Shown here piece by piece: positions 1-5,794 of a DNA stretch of 5,881 nt (positions are counted from its first letter, which is position 1; every line of letters starts with the position of its first letter). The notes beneath the pieces were generated by a model, which worked only from the letters and a program-made list of their open reading frames with translations, was not told the DNA's origin and did not search any database. A program made the position numbers and the translations under genes. This stretch comes from Anaerolineae bacterium (GTDB lineage Bacteria > Chloroflexota > Anaerolineae > Anaerolineales > Villigracilaceae): the NCBI GenBank assembly GCA_003158885.1, contig PMLN01000284.1, forward strand, positions 1 through 5,881. The letters are read 5' to 3'.

Positions 1-78
1 AGCAAGAAGTTCACTTGTAAGATCCTATTCACCATTCCCGTCTTCCGTCCTCCTTCTTCCTTCCCCCCTGCTCCGTTG

Positions 79-84
79 TATAAT
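79..84 (+). promoter_or_regulatory. Candidate -10 box (TATAAT) for the molybdenum hydroxylase gene
   Basis: A perfect TATAAT lies 33 nt before the chosen start codon, predicting transcription from about base 91 and a short leader that contains the ribosome binding site. No good -35 hexamer is visible at 16-18 nt spacing; that zone is an all-pyrimidine tract (48-69). The call therefore rests on the -10 match and its position alone. It also argues against a TTG start at base 76, which would overlap this box. Confidence 0.45.
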
Positions 85-101
85 AGAAGTGCAACTCAGA
101 T

Positions 102-107
102 AAGGAG
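102..107 (+). promoter_or_regulatory. Shine-Dalgarno AAGGAG deciding the start at 118
   Basis: AAGGAG lies 10 nt before the ATG at 118. It supports that ATG over the upstream in-frame TTG at 76, which would add 14 residues with no family resemblance. The protein from 118 begins with the N-terminal G-x-x-x-PRVDARGKVTG pattern usual for this family. Confidence 0.7.
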
Positions 108-117
108 AACTTCTTTA

Positions 118-2307
118 ATGGCATCCATTGGACAATCCTTCCCACGCGTCGACGCACGCGGCAAAGTCACAGGCGAAGCAGCCTATTCCGGCGATCTCTC
201 CATGCACGGCATGCTTTACGCGAAAATATTGTTCGCCGAACGACCCCACGCGCGCGTCCTGAGCGTCAACACCGGCAAGGCGGAGGGAGCGCCCGGCGTC
301 ATCGCAATCTATACTTCCAAAGATGTGCCGGTCAACGAATACGGATTACAAATACCCGACCAGCCCGTGCTGTGCGGCCCCGGATCACCCAAGCCCGGCA
401 CCGACATCGTGCGTTTTGTCGGCGACCAGGTGGCAGTCGTCATCGCACAGAATGAAGCCGCGGCGCAAGCCGCCCTTAAGTTGATCGAGGTCGAATACGA
501 AGACCTGCCCATCGTTTCAGATCCCATCGAAGCGATGAAACCGGACGCGCCGCGCGTCCATCCAGAGCTTGGCGATTCGAACATCTGCGTTCATTACAAG
601 ATCCGCAAAGGGGATGTCGAAGCCGGCTTTGCCCAGGCGGATATCATCGTTGAGGGCGAATATCGGACGCCCGCCCAGGAACATGCCTACCTCCAACCGG
701 AGGCCGGTTTATCATACATGGATGATGAAGGACGCGTCACGATCGCCTGCGGAGGACAGTGGACACACGCCGACCGCGATTCGATTGCCCATGCCCTGAA
801 CTTGCCCGTCGAACGCATACGCGTCATCTACCCCGCCATCGGCGGCGCATTCGGAGGCCGTGAAGACCTCTCGGTACAGATCGTGATCGCGCTGGCCACC
901 TGGAAACTGCAGCGCCCGGTCAAGATCATCTGGAGCCGCCGCGAGTCGATCATCGGCCACGCCAAGCGGCATCCCGCCATCCTGCGCGCCAAATGGGGCG
1001 CCACCCGCGACGGAAAACTGGTCGCCGCCCAGAACGAGATCATTGCAGATGGCGGCGCATATATGTACACCTCCAATAAGGTGCTGGGCAATTCCGCCAT
1101 CACCTGCACCGGTCCCTATTTCATCCCCAACGTGAAAGCGGATATCTACGGCGTTTACACGGACAACATTCCGGGCGCGGCCTTCCGCGGCTTCGGCGCG
1201 CCGCAGGCCCTCTTCATGGCCGAAGGCCAGATGAACAAACTCGCCGAGCGGCTGGGCATGGACCCGGTTGAATTTCGCCTCAAGAACGCCCTGAGAGACG
1301 GGCTGACCCTGGACGTTGGCACTCCCCTTCCGGGGCCGGTCAGCGTACCGCAGGTGATCGAAGCCGCCGCCAAAAAATTCGGCTGGGTGGCGGTCAACAA
1401 ATCGCCGACGCGGGCGCGCCGTCCGAACCATCTCGCGCGTGGGATCGGCTTCGCGGCCGGCTTCAAGAACATCGGCTTTTCATTTGGCTACCAGGAAAAC
1501 TGCTGGGCGAAAGTTGAAATCCACGGGAATGCCGAGATCGAAAAAGTGATCGTCCATCATGCCGGCGCAGAGGTGGGACAGGGCGCGCACACCGTCATGG
1601 CCCAAATGGCCGCCGAAACGCTCGGCGTTTCCGCCCGGCTGGTGACCATCCTCACACCGGATACGGCCACCCAGGGCAATTCCGGTTCCGTTTCCGCCTC
1701 GCGCATGACCTTTATGGCCGGCAACGCCATCAAGGGCGCGGCCGAGGCCGCGCTGAAAAAGTGGCGCGCAGAGGAACATCCCGCCATCGCGGAATATAAA
1801 TATCTGGCGCCCAAGACCACGCACTTCGATGAAGAGACCGGCTATTCCACACCTAACTTTTCATACGCCTATTCGGCCCAGGCCGTGGAAGTGGAAGTGG
1901 ATACGGAGACCGGCCAGGTGCGGCTGGTGCGCGTCACTTCCGCGGATGATGTGGGCAAAGCCATCAACCCGATGCTGGTCGAGGGTCAGATCGAGGGCGC
2001 GGTGGTGCAGGCTCAAGGCTACGCCATCACGGAGGAGTTCAAGACCAAGGACGGGCGCGTCCTGACCGACCAGCTTAGCACCTACCTGCTGCCCACCATT
2101 CTCGATATCCCGGAGAAGGTGGAATCGGTGATCGTGGAAGTGGCCGAACCGAACGGCCCCTGGGGCGCACGCGGCCTCGGAGAACTGCCTTTCCTGCCGC
2201 TGGTTCCGGCCATCGCGGCGGCCATTCACGATGCGACCGGTGTCTGGATCAACGAGTTTCCGTTTACACCGGAGCGCGTCCTGCGTGCGCTCGGAAAAAT
2301 AAGCTGA
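118..2307 (+). CDS. Xanthine dehydrogenase family molybdopterin-binding (catalytic) subunit
   Basis: This is the large catalytic subunit of a cytoplasmic molybdenum hydroxylase. The family hydroxylates purines, N-heterocycles or aldehydes at the molybdenum centre and passes electrons to separate 2Fe-2S and FAD subunits. The 729 residues form one complete chain. The N-terminal hammerhead domain starts at about residue 15 (VDARGKVTGEA), and two molybdopterin-binding domains follow. Visible motifs are QEHAYLQPE at 187-195, GGAFGGRED at 242-250, FRGFGAPQ at 356-363, GAEVGQGAH at 483-491 and GARGLGELP at 683-691. Glu689 in the last motif is the expected catalytic base. FRGFGAPQ, without the AYxCSFR loop, argues against form I CO dehydrogenase. 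The substrate cannot be read from sequence. No FAD or iron-sulfur subunit follows within the window, so partners would be upstream or elsewhere. The YqeB gene downstream hints at the selenium-dependent branch. Confidence 0.93.
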   Translation: MASIGQSFPRVDARGKVTGEAAYSGDLSMHGMLYAKILFAERPHARVLSVNTGKAEGAPGVIAIYTSKDVPVNEYGLQIPDQPVLCGPGSPKPGTDIVRFVGDQVAVVIAQNEAAAQAALKLIEVEYEDLPIVSDPIEAMKPDAPRVHPELGDSNICVHYKIRKGDVEAGFAQADIIVEGEYRTPAQEHAYLQPEAGLSYMDDEGRVTIACGGQWTHADRDSIAHALNLPVERIRVIYPAIGGAFGGREDLSVQIVIALATWKLQRPVKIIWSRRESIIGHAKRHPAILRAKWGATRDGKLVAAQNEIIADGGAYMYTSNKVLGNSAITCTGPYFIPNVKADIYGVYTDNIPGAAFRGFGAPQALFMAEGQMNKLAERLGMDPVEFRLKNALRDGLTLDVGTPLPGPVSVPQVIEAAAKKFGWVAVNKSPTRARRPNHLARGIGFAAGFKNIGFSFGYQENCWAKVEIHGNAEIEKVIVHHAGAEVGQGAHTVMAQMAAETLGVSARLVTILTPDTATQGNSGSVSASRMTFMAGNAIKGAAEAALKKWRAEEHPAIAEYKYLAPKTTHFDEETGYSTPNFSYAYSAQAVEVEVDTETGQVRLVRVTSADDVGKAINPMLVEGQIEGAVVQAQGYAITEEFKTKDGRVLTDQLSTYLLPTILDIPEKVESVIVEVAEPNGPWGARGLGELPFLPLVPAIAAAIHDATGVWINEFPFTPERVLRALGKIS

Positions 2308-2343
2308 CGATTACACACATGGCTTTAGTGAAAAAAAGACCTC

Positions 2344-2418
2344 AAACACGAAGTACACAACGTACACTAAGGGAAAACGAAAGGGGTTTCCTTCGTGTAC
2401 TTGGTGTCCTTTGTGTTT
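2344..2418. repeat. Imperfect palindrome built of 9-nt periodic repeats
   Basis: Two 28-nt arms (2344-2371 and 2391-2418) are inverted copies with 5 mismatches, separated by 19 nt. The pairing can extend inward through GGAAA (2372-2376) and TTTCC (2387-2391), leaving a loop of about 10 nt. Within each arm a roughly 9-nt unit recurs; on the left arm the units are ACACGAAGT, ACACAACGT and ACACTAAGG. Repeats of this style (AAACACGAAGTACACGAAG-like) are, from memory, scattered between genes in many environmental bacteria and give spurious NTKDTK-type translations. Transcribed RNA would form a long stem between the hydroxylase gene and the next operon. There is no U-tract directly after the stem, so it is not a classical intrinsic terminator. 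Confidence 0.75.
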
Positions 2419-2450
2419 AATTGTTTTTTGTCAGTGGAATCACACATCCA

Positions 2451-3371
2451 ATGAATTTTGATTTCATCTACCGGGGCGAGACCAGGGAAATTGACGATGA
2501 GGCGCGTACCTCGGCTGGAGGCGCGTTCATCCGGCTTTCGGACGGTTACACTCACTACGAGGTAAGCGGCCCTGTTGCCGCACCATCGTCCAATGGCAGG
2601 GCTGGGATTGAGGCGGATCTGCCCGTTGTGCTGGTACACGGATTCTCGGTGCCTAGCTTCATCTTCGACCCCACCTTCGCCTTCCTCTCCCAAGCAGGCT
2701 TGCGCGTCCTGCGCTACGATCTCTTTGGCCGCGGCTTCTCCGACCGCCCCCACGTAAAATACAACCTTGATTTGTTCGTGCGCCAATTAAAAGAATTGTT
2801 GGACGGGCTGGGCTTCGGAGGAGTCAACTTGATCGGTCTCTCGATGGGCGGAGCCATCTCTTCCGCCTTCACCGTGAACTTTCCTGAGCGCGTCCGCCGG
2901 CTCGTTTTGATTGATCCGATTGGCACCTGCCCCATGCCGCTTTCATGGATGTACAAGGCCGCCATCCTGCCGGGCATCAGCGAATTGATCCTCGGCCTGG
3001 CCGGGACGGAACGAATGATCCAGGGCCTGGCCTCCGATTTCTTCGATCCCGAACACGTTAAAATGTTTCAGGATCAATATCGCGTTCAAATGCAATACCG
3101 CGGCTTCAAGCGCGCCATCCTCTCGACCCTGCACAGCAAGACCGTGGACGGTTTTCCCGAAATCTATCAACGCCTGGGAAAGCTAGGGATGCCCGTCCTG
3201 CTCTTTTGGGGACGAAACGACCGGACTTTGCCGCTGGAACAAAGCCGCAGCATTCTGTCCGCCGTCCCGCGCGCGCAGTTTCACATCCTCGAAAATTGCG
3301 GCCATATTCCGCATTATGAAAAGCCGGATGAGCTGAATCCCATCCTCGGACAATTCCTGAATTCAAAATGA
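2451..3371 (+). CDS. Alpha/beta hydrolase
   Basis: This is a 306-residue single-domain alpha/beta hydrolase fold protein, probably cytoplasmic because no signal peptide is seen. The oxyanion-hole motif VHGFS is at 62-66, and RYDLFGRGFSDRP follows at 88-100. The nucleophile elbow GLSMGG (129-134) puts the serine at 131. WGRNDRTLP gives acid Asp257 and GHIPHYEKP gives His285, so the catalytic triad is complete. A cap region lies at about 160-225. It resembles C-C bond or ester hydrolases of the BphD/TodF-like group, but the substrate is not predictable. ATG 2451 is chosen over TTG 2421 because the latter lies directly after the palindromic repeat. The ribosome binding site is weak (AGTGGA, 2433-2438). 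Its stop codon overlaps the next start by four bases (ATGA), suggesting translational coupling with the DUF1361 genes. Confidence 0.88.
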   Translation: MNFDFIYRGETREIDDEARTSAGGAFIRLSDGYTHYEVSGPVAAPSSNGRAGIEADLPVVLVHGFSVPSFIFDPTFAFLSQAGLRVLRYDLFGRGFSDRPHVKYNLDLFVRQLKELLDGLGFGGVNLIGLSMGGAISSAFTVNFPERVRRLVLIDPIGTCPMPLSWMYKAAILPGISELILGLAGTERMIQGLASDFFDPEHVKMFQDQYRVQMQYRGFKRAILSTLHSKTVDGFPEIYQRLGKLGMPVLLFWGRNDRTLPLEQSRSILSAVPRAQFHILENCGHIPHYEKPDELNPILGQFLNSK

Positions 3372-4057
3372 TAAAGAGACTTAATACCATCCTCGCACAC
3401 CATAAATACAAAGCTGGCATATTCGGTTTGCTGATGACTGCCTCCGCCGTTTGTTTCAGTCTCGTCCTGGCGCGTGCGGCGTACAGCCATTCTCAAGGCT
3501 ACCTGGGCTTGATCTGGAATCTCTTCCTGGCCTGGATCCCGTTCGTACTGGCTTACCTTGCGTACACTTTGTCGTGGCGGCGCTTATGGGTGTATCTTGC
3601 CATCCCCGCCTTTGCCTTGCTATGGCTGATCTTTTTCCCCAATGCACCCTATATCCTGACCGACCTCCAGCATCTTGGAGAGGCACCGGCCAACGTGCCG
3701 GTTTGGTACGATGTGATCATGCTGGTCTGGTTCTCGTGGACGGGGATGCTGCTCGGGATCGTTTCCCTAAATCTCATGCAGGAAATCATCCGGCGTGAGT
3801 TCGGCAGGTGGTTCGGCTGGATCTTCGTTCTGATCGTGGCCGGTCTCAGCAGCGCGGGTGTGTACGTGGGGCGCTTCGTCCGGCTGAACAGTTGGGACCT
3901 GGTCAATAACCCCACCTACGCCGCGGACAGCCTCTGGAACTGGCTATCCGATCCCAGCCTGCGTTCTTTCGGTTTCATCGGCCTTTATACGCTGTTTTTC
4001 ATCTTTGTCTATCTGACGATCTACACGTTTGGGCACATTCTTCAGGAACAGGCATAA
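3368..4057 (+). CDS. DUF1361 family membrane protein, copy 1
   Basis: A 229-residue integral membrane protein with about six hydrophobic segments, at roughly 17-39, 47-67, 73-90, 113-135, 148-168 and 203-224. It carries the signatures I associate with DUF1361: LIWNLFLAWIPF (48-59), FFPNAPYILTDL (89-100), VWYDVIML (112-119), WTG (124-126) and GRFVRLNSWD (168-177). The family's function is unknown. The conserved polar residues (Asn, Asp, Arg, Trp) between or at the ends of membrane segments suggest a binding or transport role, but that is inference. The start codon overlaps the stop of the hydrolase gene (ATGA). The next gene is a paralogue about 55% identical by my ungapped hand alignment (about 99 of 178 positions), with no indel needed across the core. 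Confidence 0.85.
   Translation: MIKRLNTILAHHKYKAGIFGLLMTASAVCFSLVLARAAYSHSQGYLGLIWNLFLAWIPFVLAYLAYTLSWRRLWVYLAIPAFALLWLIFFPNAPYILTDLQHLGEAPANVPVWYDVIMLVWFSWTGMLLGIVSLNLMQEIIRREFGRWFGWIFVLIVAGLSSAGVYVGRFVRLNSWDLVNNPTYAADSLWNWLSDPSLRSFGFIGLYTLFFIFVYLTIYTFGHILQEQA
3510..3540 (+). repeat. 31-bp exact repeat, copy 1 (in the first DUF1361 gene)
   Basis: Identical over 31 nt to 4221-4251 in the paralogue. It encodes the LIWNLFLAWIP block. Other equally conserved protein blocks of the two genes differ at many synonymous sites, so this exact match stands out. Confidence 0.9.
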
Positions 4058-4068
4058 TAGGTTCAGCC

Positions 4069-4073
4069 GGAAG
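4069..4073 (+). promoter_or_regulatory. Ribosome binding site GGAAG for the second DUF1361 gene
   Basis: GGAAG sits 5 nt before the ATG at 4079, inside the 21-nt gap that separates the two DUF1361 genes. It supports independent initiation for copy 2 and confirms its start. Confidence 0.6.
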
Positions 4074-4078
4074 CTGCA

Positions 4079-4777
4079 ATGTTCAAACGAATAACGAATG
4101 CAATTTATCCGAACAGGCACAGACTTTTCATCTTCGCGGCGTTAAGCGCCTCCACCGTGTTCTGCGCCCTGCTCCTGCGTTTTCGTATGCAGTACAGCGA
4201 TTCCACGCATTATGCTTTCCTGATCTGGAATCTCTTCCTGGCCTGGATCCCTTTTGGGATCGCCTACGTGACCCACAGCATCGTATTCCATCGCCGGGCG
4301 CTGCTGGCACTCATTCCAATCAACATTTTTCTGTGGATCATATTCTTTCCAAATGCGCCCTATATCCTCACAGATCTCCAAACCATCACGTACTGGGCCT
4401 CTGAGTTCCCCGTCTGGTATGATGTCATCATGCTGATCTGGTTCGCCTGGACCGGCCTGTTGCTGGGCATCATGTCGCTCTACTTCATGCAGGAAACCGT
4501 GCGGTGGGAATACGGAAGCAGGATGGGCTGGCTTTTCGTGCTGGTCATCACTGTTTTATCCAGCATCGGCATGTATCTGGGACGCTTTATCCGCCTTAAC
4601 AGTTGGGATATCTTGTTCAACCCATTGGGCGTCGCCAGCGGCATCGTAAACTCGGCCATGGATTCGAGTCTGCGTGCGATTGGTTTCATTTCTTCTTATA
4701 CGATATTCTTTTTATACACCTACGTCATGTTTTATGCGTTCGGCCATCTCTTGCCCGGAAGGTCACAGAGAAAATAA
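4079..4777 (+). CDS. DUF1361 family membrane protein, copy 2
   Basis: A 232-residue membrane protein and tandem paralogue of the preceding gene. The motif positions are the same: LIWNLFLAWIPF at 48-59, FFPNAPYILTDL at 89-100, VWYDVIML at 112-119, WTG at 124-126 and GRFIRLNSWD at 168-177. Around six membrane segments are expected. The most divergent part is about 60-85, between the first two conserved blocks, and 181-195 also differs, while the conserved motifs are nearly invariant. This pattern suggests both copies are functional, perhaps as a heteromer or with different partners. It ends in a basic tail (GRSQRK). Its TAA stop overlaps the ATG of the YqeB gene by one base, which argues for coupled translation. 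The family has no assigned function. Confidence 0.85.
   Translation: MFKRITNAIYPNRHRLFIFAALSASTVFCALLLRFRMQYSDSTHYAFLIWNLFLAWIPFGIAYVTHSIVFHRRALLALIPINIFLWIIFFPNAPYILTDLQTITYWASEFPVWYDVIMLIWFAWTGLLLGIMSLYFMQETVRWEYGSRMGWLFVLVITVLSSIGMYLGRFIRLNSWDILFNPLGVASGIVNSAMDSSLRAIGFISSYTIFFLYTYVMFYAFGHLLPGRSQRK
4221..4251 (+). repeat. 31-bp exact repeat, copy 2 (in the second DUF1361 gene)
   Basis: Exact partner of 3510-3540, 711 bp downstream in direct orientation and at the same codon positions of the paralogue. Confidence 0.9.
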
Positions 4778-5637
4778 TGCCTGCATTGATCATCCTACGC
4801 GGCGGCGGGGACCTGGCAAGCGGCGTGGCTTTACGCCTGCACCGAGCCGGATTGAACGTCGCCATCACGGAATTGCCCCAGCCGCTGGCCGTGCGGCGAA
4901 GCGTTTCATTTGCCGAAGCGATTTACGAAAAACAAATCACGGTGGAGGGCATCACAGGCAGGCTTGTCAGCGATCCCGCCGACACGCTCAAGATATTGAA
5001 CGTGCTGGCAAAGAGTCAAATCCCGGTTTTGATCGATCCGGATTGCAGCGCGGCAAAGACCTTGAACCCGATCGCGATTGTGGACGCGCGCATGTTGAAG
5101 CGCCCACCCGAACCTTTATCACATCGAGCAGCTCTTTATCTCGGACTTGGACCGGGCTTCACCGCCCCGATCCATTGTCACGCCGTGATCGAAACCCAGC
5201 GCGGGCACACGCTGGGCCGCGTGATCTGGGAAGGCGCGACGCTCAGCGACACATCCCAGCCCGAAGGAGATCCGCAGCGTGTGCTGCGCGCTCCGCAAGA
5301 CGGCATCATCCTGAACCATAAGCAAATCGGCGATCATTGTGAGGAGGGGGATGTGATCGCGGAGATTGAAGGAGCAGGGGATAGGGGTATGGGGGGAAGA
5401 GGGGACATGGAAACCGGCGGAGAAATTGTAAAGATCGTCAGCCCGTTCAAAGGTATTTTGCGCGGGCTGATCCACCCGGGGCTGAGCGTAACTTCCGGAA
5501 TGAAGATTGGCGACATCGATCCGCGCGACGATGCGCGTCTATGCCAGTTGGTCAGCGAAAAAGCGCTGGCCATCGGCGGCGGCGTCATGGAGGCGCTGCT
5601 CACGCGTCCCGAGGTGAGAAGCAGGTTGTGGATATAA
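4777..5637 (+). CDS. yqeB: YqeB (EF2563) family selenium-dependent molybdenum hydroxylase accessory protein
   Basis: This 286-residue protein matches the YqeB/EF2563 family, which accompanies selenium-dependent molybdenum hydroxylases and is thought to act in maturation of the labile selenium-containing molybdenum centre; the exact reaction is unknown. Visible features are the N-terminal RGGGDLASGVALRLHRAG (8-25), ITELPQPLAVRRSVSFAEA (30-48), VLIDPDC (84-90), GLGPGFTAPIHCHAVIET (123-140), RGHTLGRVIWEG (142-153) and a C-terminal lipoyl-like beta region with GDIDPRDDARLC (245-256) and IGGGVMEALL (266-275). The first half has the XdhC-like Rossmann character. An unusual Gly-rich stretch at about 199-215 interrupts the lipoyl-like hairpin. 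The start is fixed by the RGGGD motif near the terminus and by the one-base TAATG overlap with the DUF1361 gene; an upstream in-frame ATG at 4603 would lie inside that gene. Confidence 0.88.
   Translation: MPALIILRGGGDLASGVALRLHRAGLNVAITELPQPLAVRRSVSFAEAIYEKQITVEGITGRLVSDPADTLKILNVLAKSQIPVLIDPDCSAAKTLNPIAIVDARMLKRPPEPLSHRAALYLGLGPGFTAPIHCHAVIETQRGHTLGRVIWEGATLSDTSQPEGDPQRVLRAPQDGIILNHKQIGDHCEEGDVIAEIEGAGDRGMGGRGDMETGGEIVKIVSPFKGILRGLIHPGLSVTSGMKIGDIDPRDDARLCQLVSEKALAIGGGVMEALLTRPEVRSRLWI
5377..5404 (+). other. G-quadruplex-type motif inside yqeB
   Basis: Four G-runs of 4, 4, 6 and 4 bases are separated by loops of 3, 3 and 4 nt (ATA, TAT, AAGA). This satisfies the usual G-quadruplex pattern on the coding strand and therefore also in the mRNA. 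It encodes part of the Gly-rich insert in YqeB. Folding is predicted, not shown. Confidence 0.8.
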
Positions 5638-5794
5638 CCCAGCCAAGCATAAAGCGCATCAGTTCCATTCGCTCGTCGTGCGTCTCAAGGATTTCCTGAA
5701 GCGGTATTCTTGCATGATGATGGGGCAAAATCAAGGTGCGAATTCCGATAGCAATAATATCAGCCGTGCTATAATTGCCACAGGTGAGTTGATC
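5638..5794. other. Intergenic region without a convincing gene
   Basis: Between yqeB and the nucleotidyltransferase I see no RNA gene and no strong terminator hairpin. The minus strand is open through the region and on to the window end, and the plus frame of the nucleotidyltransferase is also open through it. Neither frame shows a family I recognise. The only element I can support is the promoter near its right end. Confidence 0.5.
5767..5775 (+). promoter_or_regulatory. Extended -10 promoter (TGC-TATAAT) for the nucleotidyltransferase
   Basis: TGnTATAAT is a perfect extended -10 element, which can work without a good -35 box; none is evident here. Transcription would start at about 5782, giving a leader of about 13 nt before the ATG at 5795, with AGGTGAG (5782-5788) as ribosome binding site. 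It suggests the gene is transcribed independently of the yqeB operon. Confidence 0.55.

Noticed and set aside
3..20. Possible last codons of an upstream gene ending in TAA at 18-20
   Set aside because: Only five codons are visible, so nothing supports coding.
76..117. Upstream TTG start extending the molybdenum hydroxylase by 14 residues
   Set aside because: The extension overlaps a perfect TATAAT box, has no ribosome binding site, and the added residues do not fit the family, whereas ATG 118 has AAGGAG and the expected N-terminus.
712..1431. 239-codon open frame on the minus strand inside the hydroxylase gene
   Set aside because: It is antisense to well-conserved motifs of a clear gene, in a GC-rich region where such shadows are common, and shows no recognisable domain.
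2344..2418. CRISPR array or classical intrinsic terminator
   Set aside because: The 9-nt units are too short and have no spacers for CRISPR, and the long AT/GC-mixed stem lacks a following U-tract, so neither class fits.
2416..2421. TTTAAT as a -10 box for the hydrolase operon
   Set aside because: It overlaps the end of the palindrome and has no convincing -35 hexamer at suitable spacing; too weak to list as a feature.
2421..2450. TTG start adding 10 residues to the alpha/beta hydrolase
   Set aside because: It lies immediately after the palindromic repeat, has no Shine-Dalgarno, and the added MFFVSGITHP is not needed by the fold.
2367..2786. Minus-strand frame ending in LNTKDTKYTKE
   Set aside because: The NTKDTK-type sequence is the translation of the 9-nt periodic palindrome, and the rest is antisense to the alpha/beta hydrolase.
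4603..4776. Longer YqeB starting at ATG 4603
   Set aside because: That stretch lies within the second DUF1361 gene in another frame; the family N-terminus (RGGGD motif) begins just after ATG 4777.
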